From assembly GCA_050084985.1 (NCBI GenBank), contig JBITNC010000001.1:24490001-24554000 (forward strand): a DNA stretch of 64,000 nt, given 5' to 3'. The position numbers and the translations under genes are program-made. This document shows positions 10,921 through 23,612 of this stretch, in pieces. The DNA comes from Nageia nagi (lineage: Eukaryota > Pinophyta). Under the pieces are notes generated by a model, which searched no databases, was not told the DNA's origin, and was given only the letters and a program-made list of their open reading frames with translations. The stretch's first letter is position 1, and each line of letters opens with the position of its first letter.

Positions 10921-12795
10921 TTATATAAGCACATATCTGTCTGTAAGTTTTTGTGGATGCGGATATGAGATTCAGATTGTTCTCACAACGTTAAATGTAA
11001 ATAGTGCAACTGACTATAAAAATTAATACAAATGCCCTCACCACTGTACATATGATTGCCGAATTTGTGGATAACATAGAAGCTTTCTATTGTCCCTCGT
11101 ATCCTTCAAAAAACAAAGATGACTTCGACATATACGTGAGGCTTTGGATGGTGGTATTCTTAGAAATTGACCCAGAATATCTTATGCTATGATGATTTTT
11201 TTGTTCATCACAATTAACCTTGTATTTTCACTGTAGAATAGGAGAAAAATAACAAGGACATTAAGAAGTCCGCTAGTGGTTGTTCCTCGAAAAGAAATAT
11301 GATATTCTGATCTTTGAACTTAATGTAAATTTAGAAGCGTAAATAACTTATTTCAATTCAACTTAGCAGGTCCCAAAAAATGGTCAGAATACAGTGCACC
11401 AGTCAAACAAAATACGGACACACTTTCAGATCACAGTATTTTCCAATCTCGGGAGACAGATATCTGGTCAGCTGTTGAAATTGTCCTCATGTAGCTATTT
11501 CCAGCATGGTAGCATTTGGGAAACCATTTTCTTTACATAGAATTTCAAAGCATTACAAAACAAGACAAACATGAAACTTAAAATCAACAAGGGATATTTA
11601 ATATATGATAGCAACTATGCTTTGATATTAAAAAAGATGAGCTCTAAGACTCTTGAACACATGAAAAGGTAGGTACTAATTCCTTCACAAATGCAGGGGA
11701 TTTTTTTTAGTGGAACGACTAAAAAATACGTGGATAAACAATAGACACTTTCCTTCTGTTTGTACAGTGCTTCAAATAAGGATTTTCAAATATACTGCTT
11801 CACCAAGCTCTGCACAAACTAATGAATTCAAAAAACTTGGGAACTCTTGAGCAGTGTCAATGGTTGTTCCTTTTGATTGTGTATGCACATATGCATGCAA
11901 TGGCTCTTCATTCTGGAGCTTTATCTCAAGGCTATTGTTGGAAAGAATGTTGAAATAAATTTCTACATACTACGCTGACAATTGATGATTCCGAGCAGTA
12001 ATGCTAACAGGTGACAAATAATTCGGCATAAATCTATCCTGGGCTATTAATATTCTTCTTAAAATAGCAGGCTGTGGAAACACCATATATCTTGCAAGTT
12101 TTGTATCTTTCAATTCGTTTTAGTTCGAATCTCTTTAACTTTATTCTATGATTTGTAAGATCCTTTAGGTTAATTGGTTTATGTAAAACGGTAAACCTCT
12201 CAAACTGTACATACAAAATTCGTTCCAATCTATGTTCAACTTCAGAATACATTGTACAACCTTTGTTTGACCATCTACAAGATAGGTAATAAGCATATGG
12301 CCAGTTCAGATTTTATACAGCACAACTTATAATACATGTAGTTATGCCTTATATAAATATGCTTCCTAAGTTAATGAAAATAAAAAAAAAGTTGGGTTTT
12401 TGAGTTTGGACATCACACTCTGTTTCACATGCTAACGAGGTCACACTCGACTACATAACACCCAAATCGTTTAACTTGTATCACATAACGCAAAAGCCGT
12501 TTAACTCCTAGGGTATGAAAACCTCTGCTCCAAAAGACTCTCTCATTCAGTTAGGTGACTCTACTTATACGGACCATACAATTTTTTCTTTTATTTTGCA
12601 ATCAATTTTTTTTTCGTTCTTTCTGATCTACGAGAACCAGTTTATAATGCCTCTTCACTGAGATGGTTTCGGACCTGAAAAGAAACAAATGCCCTTCCAG
12701 AAGAAAAAGTGAAGTAATTGTTAGTGTACCTGTCCCAGGTGATCACAAGCTTCTCTTTCTTTCTCTTTTGCCAATTGTTTTTTACTGCTAGATAT
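10921..12795. other. Intergenic DNA, nothing recognised
   Basis: No frame above about 75 codons, no domain, no tandem repeat and no LTR-like terminus were found by eye. Composition is moderately AT-rich and less extreme than in the transposon-dense parts. Confidence 0.5.
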
Positions 12796-13440
12796 TTGAA
12801 TGGATCTGTATTGGGTCCGCCACAAGGCTCAACTACATCAAGCTATGGTTAAGGATTGCCTAAATTCATACTCAAGCTATTCACATGCCAAACTCTTCCG
12901 ACCCATAGTCAGAATCCAGAATCAGCAAGCATGCCCAGGATTAGAACTAGAACCTACTCATTTCCAACTACTACTGGGCTCCTGGTCCTCTTGTTCTGCG
13001 AACCCCTTATCCAATCCATCCTCAACAGCAATGTCCGATGTAGTAAAGTAACCCATTTTTATATACTAAATATATCAAGCCTATGGAGTGGAGATCGCCC
13101 CTGTTCTGCATGCAGCATGCACCGGACTCGTGTGGCACACTGCATCTGCACTGATGCTGCATGCAAAGCCTCCCAGTGTGGCAAGATCGATGTAGATGAA
13201 TTCCAATGTGATGGGAGAAGCTGCACCATATACAGTGGGCATAGACGATTATTCCGAATGCAATCCGCTCTCTGCGGGCTGATGCATTCCTACATCATGG
13301 GATTGAACATGCATCCCACGACCCCACCATTTTGTAATGTTCGATAAGCTAAGCTGAGGAATTCACAGTCTGCTCTGCATGCAGCTAAGTCCTGACCCAT
13401 GCGGTGCAGCTCAGATTTCTTCCTAGGCGATGGGAGTGAA
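12796..13440 (+). other. GC-richer island with an uncertain Cys-containing frame
   Basis: Base composition is clearly less AT-rich than the flanks. An open frame of 163 codons runs 12856-13347 with a Cys-rich second half (CSACSMHRTRVAHCICTD type spacing), but I recognise no family, no signal peptide and no promoter. CATGCA words cluster at about 13105-13165 and again near 13371. It may be a genic fragment, a transposon piece or a small gene; I cannot decide. A tRNA-like B-box complement (GGATTAGAACT) near 12940 suggests a possible SINE piece. Confidence 0.25.
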
Positions 13441-13622
13441 TCTAGGTTAAAATGATTTATCTTAATAGTATGTGATTGATTAAGTTCTCTAGTTTTTGGT
13501 CATCCCCACGATATTTTTTTTCTTCACATTTATCAAGGTTAATTTTATGGTTAAGTATTTGTAGTCCTACGATTTTTTTTTGTTGTTGAAAGAATTATTA
13601 TTTTAAATAAATATAGGATAGG

Positions 13623-13676
13623 TTAGTTTTTTTAATATCTTTTTAGGACTTTAGTTTTTTTAATATCTTTTTAGGA
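13623..13676. repeat. Short tandem duplication of a 26-bp unit
   Basis: The same 26 bases, starting TTAGTTTTTTTAATATC and ending TTTTTAGGA, occupy 13623-13648 and 13651-13676 with no differences. A diverged third copy lies near 13740. Such AT-rich slippage products are common. Confidence 0.85.
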
Positions 13677-14190
13677 GTTATAAAAGTTAGTTCAGAAATA
13701 AATTTATATCAATGATAAATGATAGGATGGGTTGAAATGAGTTTTTTAATATCTCTTTAAATTCATTGATTTATATGATTTATAAATTTTAAGTATTTGA
13801 ATGATTGTTTTTCATGTACAGAAAAATATTGAATAGTATACAAATGCACAAATATTCCAAGAAAAATAAGAATACTTTTAAGAACAATTGATCACAATCA
13901 CTAACATCCACTCAATGAAAATAAATAATTCAAACAAAACTTTATATCTAAATCAAGCACAATATGATGATATTCATTGAAAACTCCAAATAGTAATTTA
14001 TCACCTCTTGTCAAAGGATTTGAGAGACAATTGAGGTGTGATGGCACCCACATTGAATATCTCAAGTTCAACTCTCACCTCCTACATTGGTGATATTTAA
14101 AGTCTTCATAGGTATTTTATCAAACATTAGAAAAAAAAATTAAATTTAATAGATGTATTAAAAATAAATAAATAAATTACTAAACAAGGA

Positions 14191-14563
14191 GCATCTATTG
14201 TAGGCTTGGTATTAGCGAACTAGACAATGGGAATCTATTGTCAATATGGTAGCAACAAACCTTGTAGTAGGAATCTACTATTGACTTGACAATAATGAAT
14301 CTTGTAACATGAATTTGTTGTCAGTTAGGCAACAAAGAATCCCATAGCAAGAATCTGTTGTCAGCTAGGCAACAACAAATCCCATAATGGGAATCTGTTC
14401 TTGGCCAAGCAACAACAAATTCTACAACATTTTTTGGTACCAGTCAAGTAGTAGTGAATCTTGTAGTGGGAATATTGTAGCATGAATCAATTGTCGACCA
14501 AGCAGTAGTGAATCTTACAACAAGAATATGATATTGGCTTGCCAATAGCGAATTCATTGATCA
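14191..14563. repeat. Minisatellite of nine 40-bp units
   Basis: A GAATCTRTTGTC-like anchor occurs at 14191, 14231, 14271, 14311, 14351, 14391 and 14431 with exact 40-bp spacing. After a 13-bp insertion it recurs at 14484 and 14524. The unit carries a conserved CAACAACAAATCY half. Because 40 is not a multiple of three and stops occur, a coding role is unlikely. Confidence 0.9.
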
Positions 14564-15353
14564 CCACCAAACTCCTATATTTATCCCTTCCTTTTTTGTA
14601 GCTCCTTCAAACACAACTATGGAAGTGAGCCTATGGATATCTCTAAGAGCGAGGACATCATTCATAGAGGAGAAGTTTCTTTCCATATCCAAGGCTCGAT
14701 GAAGGAAGCAAACACAATCAAGGTGGGGTCTGATCAACCATAGAGGCCTTTGGCTATGATACACTCTTAAACTACTGAAATGAGAGAAATTCATGGTGAA
14801 AGAATTTCTAACTTCAACATTAAAAATTTAAGACATGGTAAACAAACCCTTAGAAAGAACACAAATGATCCTCATTGAAATGTAGGGGGAATTTATGAGT
14901 TCCAAAACTTGTTAGGAATATTACATCATTAGTGAGTTTGTTGTCTGAATCTATTCACAAATCACCCATGTTTAATTTGTTTGTTAGGATTATTACATAA
15001 TATGAGTCACGTGTAGTTGTGAGCAAGTTTTAAATTTGATAGTTGTACAAAATGTTAGATAAAGATGTTCACATAATGAAATATTGGTGTAATATTTGAA
15101 ATTGGACATTGTTACATTATGATTTTCTTCTGACTGTAAGTTATTTGTCACAAGGTTTGTCATATTGCACATGTATAAAGTATGTTGTCAAGTTCATCAA
15201 ATATGAAGCTAAAAGTTTGAAATTTATTGGATTTAATACCATTGTGAAAAAGTTCATCAAATTTAATACTAAAAATTTAGTTTAGAAAAAAAAGTCATAC
15301 ATGTGGAAACAGGATGTGGTTTGATATCACAGGTTTGTTGTTCTCCTATGAAT

Positions 15354-15690
15354 CTATTGTTCGCCTACCAACTCTTCTTCAGCTGGTTAGGAGACAAAAT
15401 GGTATGGAAAAAGATCTATGACATCACTCTTGTCCTCATGGTCAAAAGTTCGATCGCTTTGGGTTTCTCCATCAACATGTCCAAGGAGGATGTAATAGCA
15501 TCCTTATGCTTTTTCAAGTTCTGGTTAGGGTTTGGTATTGGGGGAGAGTATCCCCTCTCTTTAATGACCATGGCCAAATACACAAATAGGGGCACTAAGG
15601 GAGCCTTTATAGCAATGTTGTTTGTCATGCAAGGTTTAAGTATTTTGATGAGGAGCATTGTGGACATCATCATTACCACTTATTTTAAAG
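15354..15690 (+). pseudogene. PHT1-type phosphate transporter fragment
   Basis: About 110 residues in one frame match the region around transmembrane helices 3-5 of plant PHT1 H+/phosphate symporters (major facilitator superfamily). Visible landmarks are QLFFSWLGDKM, then LCFFKFWLGFGIGGEYPLS, then KGAFIAMLFVMQG. The family signature is GGDYPLSATIMSE; here Asp is Glu and SAT is SLM, which probably affects function. The upstream sequence is out of frame and the match ends at an AT-rich stretch, so about four fifths of the usual 520-540 residues are missing. I infer a truncated or transposed pseudogene. A single surviving exon is less likely, because PHT1 genes have few introns and no other exon is nearby. 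Confidence 0.8.
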
Positions 15691-16899
15691 TTTTATTTTT
15701 ATATATTAATTTTTTTTAATTATAATGTTTTTTTTTTAAATTTGGATTAATTGTAATATTTTATATTTCTATTTAATTTTAAATTAGTTTAATGTAAATT
15801 ATTTATAATTTGGGATGAATGGCAAGACCAAGAGTGATGAGCATTAGAATGATTAAGGTGAAAGACGATGAAGATGGCGATGGTGAGGAGGGAGCGAACG
15901 ATGAAGAATTTGGCTTGGCATTGGTGGTTTGTGTTGCTACAAGGTTGGACTTGGCCATTGGAAGTGTTTGGACTGTCCAAAGGAGTTAGAGGGCTTCTTT
16001 ATGTTTAGAGGTATGAGGCTGGACATGACTAATATGGTAGAAGATGGACTAGTAGGTTTTATCCCATGGAGGGTTGTAAGGTTGGATAGGCTGGGACAAG
16101 AGATAATCCTAATGTATGGGAGAATGGACTCTCTATGTTTGGTCTAAGGTTTCAATTTGATTTGGGAAATTGGGGTCTTTACCCTATCACATGAGGGGAA
16201 AAAAGAGAAGATCAATGGAAAGAACTATAAAAAATCATTAAGGGGACCCAATATTCAAATGGAATTAAACTTGTAGGTGTGGGACTTAAAAAAAGGAAGG
16301 ATAGTGGATAATTAATCATGAAAATATAAATATACATATTTTGAAAGTCACATATAATAATTAAAATATACACAAAATATAAAATTCAAGAATAAATAAA
16401 TCATTGGGAGATTATGTGGATCTCATTGAAAATAACTAATTATAATAATGAAAGAGGAGAATCCTAAGAAGATTGTTCCCACCAATCTTAGTCAATAAAA
16501 GGAGTGGGCTTAATTCTCCACCTAGAAGTGAGGAGCACACTACAAAGACATTAGATCAACATACAAAGATATTTGTAATTACAACTTAATTCATGAAGAT
16601 ATTTGTAATTTATTATCATTCTAACTACTTTGTCCCAAGGTTTTTGGGAGTTTTATCCTCTTCTAGACTTTTCTATATTTAATTAGGGTTTCACCTTCTT
16701 TTTAAAATCCACCATAACATGTTTCAATCCCCTCTCATCCTATTTCGTAAGTCTATCAAACATTGTAAATACCACTTCTATGGATGGGATAGAGAAGAGA
16801 AATCTTACCCCCTCAACATTTACGCAACCCTTATTCTATGATCGAAATATTTGTTATGATGATTGGACATCGTATCCACAACATGAATTCAAAAATGTA
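15691..16899. other. AT-rich DNA, no gene recognised
   Basis: 15690-15800 is almost pure A/T. 15830-16150 has a more balanced composition with short frames but no recognisable domain. 16690-16890 may already be the decayed endonuclease part of the LINE that follows. Confidence 0.4.
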
Positions 16900-19130
16900 T
16901 ATAGACCCCCTCGATGAATAATCCCCCAAATTGAGATAAATATTTGGAACTACCATCTCAAAAAGGTTTATATCCCCCTCTAAATATGGAAGATACTTTA
17001 CAAGATATAATATTTTTCACTTATTCAAGAGAGTATTTTCTCTATGAAGGATATTAAGGATGGAATTAAGAAGATATCAAAATTGAAGACCAAAGAAATT
17101 GAAGGATATCAATAAGAAATTATGAAAATTAGAAGCTTTACCCTTGTCCCTCATATCCAAACCCTTTCCAATGCATCTCTTAAAGAAGGATTCCCTATAA
17201 ATTAGATCATAAGTTCAATAATACCTATATACAAAATTTGAGACAAGAACAAACCATCAAATTCTAAAACTATTATGATATATCCTTTACTTGCCAAACT
17301 TTATAATAATATAATAGTAAAGGACATTAGTAATTGGATTGATGACAAAACTTCAAGAGCTAAAGACCAAGTTGGTTTTAGAAGAAAACATTCAACAATT
17401 GATCACATCCTTACTTTTCAAATTATTGAAATAATAAAGTAGATATACTTTCTTTCATTGTGGGGTTAAAAAAACCCTTTTATATTGTTCCCATAGGTAA
17501 AATTTTAAAGTATATGGATGACTTAGGAATACATTATAAAGTAAGATTTGTAGTTTATAGGATTTATAAGAAAGTTATAGCTAAACCCAAAACTAATCAA
17601 GGGTGGTCTAAGGAAATTGATTTCAATATTAGAGTTAAACAAGGACTCACATTATCCTCAACTCTATTTGGCATTTACATAGATAAACTAGAAAGACATT
17701 TAGAAGAAGTTGGGTGCATAGGCACTAATATTATCATTATTATTTTACTTTATATATATATGATATTATCCAATTAGCTAAACATTATGATAATATTGTA
17801 AAAAAATTAAATATCCTTCAAATATTTTGCAATTGTCTTATTTAACAAAACTAATGTAGATAAAACCAAATTTATGATTATGAAATCTAAAAAAATGCTT
17901 CACCCTACAACCTTTTTAATAATTAACACTTAGAGGTGATTCACTCTTCCAAATACTTAGGTATTGACATTAATAAAAACTAAATTGGAATCTAAGTATT
18001 GGAAAAAATATTTGATAGATAGAAAGTCTTTTATCGTATGGAGAATAATTGTAAAATGTGGAACTAAAACAAAAAGAAAATTCTTTTCTCCTACCTCATA
18101 ACTCCAACAATCCTCTATGTTTATGAACTTTAGCATGGAAGCATTTTCCAAAAAATATGGAATAAAATTTAACAAATTAAAAAAATAATTCATTCTTTAT
18201 AACTTAAAAATTAAACATATCACACCATACTCTATCTTTTTCATAGAAGTTGGTCTACTTCCTATTGAAAGAGAAGCTTCAAGATGATATATATTATACA
18301 ATTATAAACTAACAACAATATAACCCCTCAAATAGTAATAAATTAAAAAAAATATAAATAAAGTAATTAAAGTTTTTTTAGAATGATGATAATATCAAAA
18401 ATGAAGGAAAATAGCCTACTATAAAAACATCATCAACCCCTCGGATGGGGATAATAGTCATGTAAAGGTGATAATCAAATCTAAGGCTTTGGATGAATAT
18501 TTAGTGGCAACATCATTAAACTTGGTGACAAAGGAGAATGATGGATTTTTTTTTTTTTTGTGGCAAGTAGGAGCAAAAATAAGATGCCTTAGTTTGTCAT
18601 TTAATGGCTAGAAGGTAGGAATTTATAAGAAGAAAGGTTGAAAGTAGTTTTATTGGGCCTTGCCTCCCTTTTTTTTTTATGATAGATTAGTTTTCAATCA
18701 TGGTTACAACCATATTTTTAATTTTATTATAGTAAATGTATAGCTACATTTTGAATGTTTTTGGGCTATTGATAGGTATAGCTAGGTAACTGGTTTCACA
18801 TGAGTATGGAACCATTTGTGATAGATTTTTGGGACCCTGTCAAAACCCAACCATTTTGGTAACATAATATATTTAGCTATTATTAAAAAAAACATCATCA
18901 ACCCAAAAATTGAATATGCATCCTCCTCACATAAGATTATTAATCTCAAAAAGAAGCTTGAGATTGCAAAATTAAGAACTAATTCACATGAACTGAGTAG
19001 TGAAATAGGTAGATGGAAAATACCTAAAACATCATAAGATAAAAATATATTGAATATTTGTAGCCTAAATGCAATATAATATGAGACTCATTTTCTCCTT
19101 AGTTTCCCACTTTTATCTTTGGACAAAATT
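16900..19130 (+). mobile_element. Dead RTE-like LINE, reverse transcriptase region
   Basis: Translation across frames gives an ordered non-LTR reverse transcriptase: a pre-RT segment near 17000-17200, LLAKLYNNIIVKDIS near 17290-17330, AKDQVGFRRKHSTIDHIL near 17360-17410, KQGLTLSSTLFGIYIDKLE at 17640-17695, then a maturation segment with KYLGIDI near 17955. The catalytic YADD box has become YIYD (17753-17764). Stops and frameshifts interrupt every block. The C-terminal part (IAKLRTNSHELSSEIGRW, near 18965-19015) continues only after skipping the 448-bp insertion at 18440-18887. No 5' end, poly-A tail or outer target duplication was identified. Confidence 0.75.
18440..18887. mobile_element. Nested 448-bp retroposed insertion with 17-bp target duplication
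   Basis: The 17 bases AAAAACATCATCAACCC occur at 18423-18439 and again at 18888-18904. The sequence between them ends in an A-run (TATTAAAAAAA), as expected for target-primed insertion of a SINE, a 5'-truncated LINE or a processed transcript. Removing it rejoins the host LINE reading. The insert contains T-runs near 18548 and 18670 and no recognisable coding. I could not assign it to a family; it has no clear tRNA-like head. Confidence 0.8.
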
Positions 19131-19549
19131 TGATGTCCTACAAATCATTGGATTTAAATGATGTTAAAAGGCATTATTCATTTATTTATTCAATATATTT
19201 TCATTAATAAATAAAATTAATTGAATATTATTTAATGAATGAAAATTCATGTTGTTTCCTATTCTCAATCAATATAATATTAAATAAAAATTCAATTCAT
19301 CATGACTTCCAACTACCATGCATTAACTCTCCTACACATGTGAGAGATATTACCCACCTCTAAAAATCTCCCCATTGAGAATAATTATTTATGCATAGGT
19401 GGAAGAAAGAAGCATGAACATTTACCAACCATAATTCTTCCCAAATGGACATTATTACTTAGATAGTCTACTTACATCAATTGTAATGAATTTCATTTAA
19501 TTAATATACAATAATACAAATAACTAAAAAATATAATAATGGGGAGCTT

Positions 19550-20022
19550 TGTTGAAAACTTGGCATTTGTCCCGAGACAAAATTTTAAATTTCCTAAGTT
19601 CATTGCTCAACCAATGTCTTGTAGACTGACTAGCCAATCGACTCCATCTAATCGATCCCTAACTCTACTAACCAATCCTCACCCAACTGGTTAGACCTAG
19701 CGAACTAGTCTACAACTAACCGGTTAGGCTTAGAGTAAAAGTGCCTCAAAAATCATCATTCTTGATGTTTTTTTATTTTTTATGTGTTTTATTTTCTTCT
19801 TTTAGCTTGCCCTAGCGTATTTGGCATGTGTAGAAATTGTTAGCTTCAATTATTAGGGTTTTAGAATGCTTGTAACTTAATCTAGTTTGGATTACATAAG
19901 AATTGTATTGTTCTTATTCTCTTTCTGCAACTCTCACCATTGAAGAGTGTATGAAGCTTCATTACTGAACTTCATATTGTAATTTTTATTTTTGCATTAA
20001 TATATATTATTCCTTGTTAACA
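19550..20022 (+). mobile_element. Candidate copia-type LTR remnant with adjacent polypurine tract
   Basis: AATGGGGAGCTT at 19538-19549 is followed by TGTTGAAAACTTGGCATTTG, an arrangement common at the 3' LTR of SIRE-like copia elements. A plausible end is TTGTTAACA at 20022, giving TGTTGA...TTAACA termini. No second copy exists in the window and no coding lies upstream, so the right boundary and the solo status are uncertain. Confidence 0.35.
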
Positions 20023-20838
20023 CCTAAAAAAGAATTTTGATTTAATTAAAATATATTTTTAGATATTCGAAATGATTTATTTAATTTATTAAATAAATGC
20101 TCTTTTTCATGTGCACTCTCATATACCTTTATGTTTTATGGTAATAGGTCAAAATGAAATCACAACAAGCCTTAGCACTAGACCTATTGCCTATAAAGGT
20201 GGATGAGTTATGCATGATCACAAATATGATATGACATGATATAATCTCAAATCCTTGGTAGATGGTAATATACTTGTGCCAATCTTGATCGATGTTTCTT
20301 AACACCACCTATCATCTCTTGATTTTGTTATACTTTGAGCTCTACATTCCTACAATATTTCATCCCTTCGTGATTGAGATTTGGTGCATCGAAGGTGGGA
20401 TGATGATATCGAGCAAAAGGGTAAGGCATTCTGGAATGGTAATCGAGCACTATCATTGGGTTTCTGGCATTGTATCCAAGTTGAGGTTGGATTGGTGGCT
20501 CTTTATTCTAAGGAAGCTTATCATTCATTATATTTCGATCGAATTTCACCTTTTTTTGTTGTCATAGGTAAAGTACAAGTTTGTATCTTCTATTAATTCA
20601 ATTTTGATAGGTCAAGGTCAATTATGTCATTATCATCTTTCATGTTATCAATTTACTACTTTTCATAGTTAATTAGAGAATTTAATTATTTTATAAATAA
20701 TATTAATAATTATTATTTCAATTATAACAATTAGTGAACCCAAATTCTTTTTGATACATCATATTATCCTTCACTAGTTGCATCGAAACTTGAGGGTTTT
20801 AGATAGAATTAAATCTCTCATTTCAAAGTGGTACAAAA
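20023..20838. other. AT-rich DNA, possible LTR or leader of the following gag remnant
   Basis: The sequence from 20018 (TGTTAACACCTAAAAAAG) resembles an LTR start, and the gag-like frame begins at 20839, so this stretch could be the 5' LTR and leader of that element. I could not find a primer-binding site or a second LTR. Two short open frames (20292-20596) show no domain. Confidence 0.3.
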
Positions 20839-23460
20839 ATGGATACACCCATTGCTATAGATCATGAAAATCTTGAATGTCCTATTGTACCAATAAAAAG
20901 GACTAGGGCATGCAAGAATTATACCAATGCACCTAGAAGATAAAGTGAAAAAGTTTAGAGATTGCACTTACATAAAGAATATGATAGTTCTCCAAAAGAT
21001 TGTAGCCATGCATCCTAGAAAGAAGCAGATAATACTTGAAAAGACCTTAATGAGATCCTATCCAATGCCTTAGAGGTACTCACTAAAATGTTATCTATTC
21101 CATAAGGTCAACAATTATTAGTTGTGAAAGAATGTCTTCCTTTTCTGGTATAAACATTACATGAAGTTAATAGCAAAGTTAAGAACCTCCTAAGTTCTAC
21201 CCTAGGTTCTAATCTAGAATATACCAAAGAAAGATATGTGATCCAATAAACTAAACAAGATATGATATTAACCCCTTTTCGATAGGCTTATTAGTACTTT
21301 GAACCTTCTTAAGTTCCTCTATTATAACTTCCCATCCCTAATACTATTCCCAAACCCTAGATCCTAAACCAAATACTTAATGCTACACATAACCTTAGTG
21401 ATGATATTGGAACCAATGGCATCACTCTGTTACTTGACTAGAATCATATCCTATCTTTTCCTGATCCTAGGGTTTTTATCCCATATGTACCTCTTAAATA
21501 CAATGAAGAGTTCAAAGATAATATTGATGAAGAAGACCTGATTGATATATCAAAAATTAAAGAACCCCAAAAATCCTACATCCGTGAATCTTGGATGGAT
21601 GATCTTGATCCAATAATATCTTTTGGCATGAGATAGAGATTAGGTTGGTCAAATGCATAATTCAATATCCTAAAGAGAGAACTAAAGTATGTAAAGCTTA
21701 ACTTGGAATACATGGTCGCTAAATTGGAGTGTCAAATGGAATTTGTTAACAATTTAGTAATAACTTTAGAACATAAAAAGGTTCATTATTTTGGTCTATT
21801 TATAGGTTTAGCAAAGGAAAAGAATACAAATATTGGCAGACCATTACCACCTGCACCTCCAAATGATGCATTATAAGAAATGCTAGAGTTAAAGCAATAA
21901 AAGGACTCCATCATGGTATACATCAACATGATTACACCTATGGTTCCAAGAGGTAGTGATAACCCCTTTTGCCATCATATCCACCAAAGTGAAGGAATTG
22001 AAGGATTCCATAATCCAAGAACACTTGTAGGACCTTCATCAAATATAGCAATCAATCATTCTAAACTAAGAACTCAAGAAGCCTTCTCACATAGTAACAC
22101 AAGATGTATAGTGGTTCCCCCATCACACTTTAGGTCTCCTTTTCACTATACTCTCAAATAATGTACACTCATATGGATCTCAACCATGACTCTCCTTAGC
22201 ATGAAGCATAGCTTGCATGCTTAAGACCTTACTAACTAAGATCTATACCAACAACTTCCCATCTTCATCTTCTTACCAATCTTCACAAAATGACCTCCTT
22301 TTATAGGACTCAAAACTAAACTTAGGTACTTAACTAACCTAACTACAATAGGTTAGTTAACCCTAAGTTACAATATAGAATTACATTAAATTGTTAGTGG
22401 AGACACTATTCCACTTAACAATTTTATTTTAAGTTGGGTGGAGAATACTATTCCACCCACCATGCATGAACCTCATTATCACTTAATAACCAAATTTAGG
22501 TGATTATTAATATTCTAATCATATTAATTACACAATGCCCTAAATAACATTAGAATTCTAAAACAAATAAAGTATGAAAAAGAGGTAATATTTACTATGT
22601 TTGATGATCATTCTGATCCTAGAGTTCATTTACAAAGATATCACTTAGAGGTTATTTTAATTGAAAATGATGATGACTTATTGGCTAAAATGTTTCATCT
22701 TAGCTTAAAAGTTGATTCATTCTTATGGTTTACTAATCTACCTAATTAGAGTATTACATATCTTGATGATGTTTTTAAAGATTTCTTGAATCGATATATT
22801 TTATTCATCACACAAGAAACATCTTCTTTAGACATGAATAACCTAAAATATAAATAAGGTTAACTTGTTAGTGAGTTCATTGTTTAAGTAGCCAACAAAG
22901 TTCCAATCCCTACCAATGAAAAGAAACATATCCTTTTTCGAGCCTTGTTGCCATCTTATAGGTGTGACTTCTTAGATTTCCAAGACTACCCATATGATAA
23001 ACTCATAAATGAAATGCTTAGTAAAGAGGACCATCATAAATCCTTTAATGAAACTTTATCCCACATGAAGCCTAATTTAGTACAAACTCATTCTTCTCTT
23101 AATAAATCTAAAAGAAACCATAACCATGAACCATAAGTCAAAATGATAGCTCATGTTAGCCATGATGATATAGAAGTTTGGCAACCTAAAAAGTCACGTA
23201 AGAAGTATACCAAGTTCCATGAGGAAATTAGTGAAGTATTGTATGCATTAGTAGCCATGAATTTGGTCTATTATCCACCAATAAAAGAACCCCTTGCATT
23301 AAACCTTAGGACTATCAAGCATACCTCTTTTGTAATTTCCATAGGAGAGCTGATCATGCAACAAAAGAGTGTTGTCATATCAGAAATATCATCCAATATT
23401 TACATGACAATAGCAAAATTAAATTTGACCATAAAGTTTTAAATGAGGAAAGAAACACAA
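20839..23460 (+). pseudogene. Decayed Ty3/gypsy-type gag
   Basis: Translation starting MDTPIAIDHENL gives a Gag-like polyprotein broken by several stops. The best blocks are FDDHSDPRVHLQRYHLEV with a following DDDLLAKMFHLSL (22599-22711), which matches the retrotransposon Gag core of gypsy elements, and a later block EVLYALVAMNLVYYPPIKEP (23236-23295) typical of the C-terminal part of Gag in Tat/Athila-like lineages. An apparent antisense LTR at about 22165-22549 separates the N-terminal part from the core. No protease, RT or integrase is seen before copia element A starts at 23613, so pol is missing. Confidence 0.6.
22165..22549 (-). mobile_element. Candidate antisense solo LTR inside gag
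   Basis: The block interrupts Gag-like translation and reads as an LTR on the minus strand. A TG start (TGTTATTTAGGGCATTG) lies at 22549 and a TATAAAAGG box lies on the minus strand near 22293-22301. The left boundary is not clear and I found no clean 5-bp target duplication, so it may be a rearranged piece rather than a simple solo LTR. Confidence 0.35.
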
Positions 23461-23612
23461 GTTTAAACTAGTGTAGGATAGTCCAGTACATCTGTAAAAC
23501 CAAAGGCTAACAATATTCATCAAACCATTTCCATAATTCAAGAAAGCAAAACTTGATGGTGATGGAAAGAAGTTGTAGACCAACAACGTGAGTATTCCAC
23601 AACCACAACAAC

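Noticed and set aside
15789-16147. Balanced-composition stretch with short open frames on both strands
   Set aside because: No domain, no codon bias and no splice context that I could recognise.
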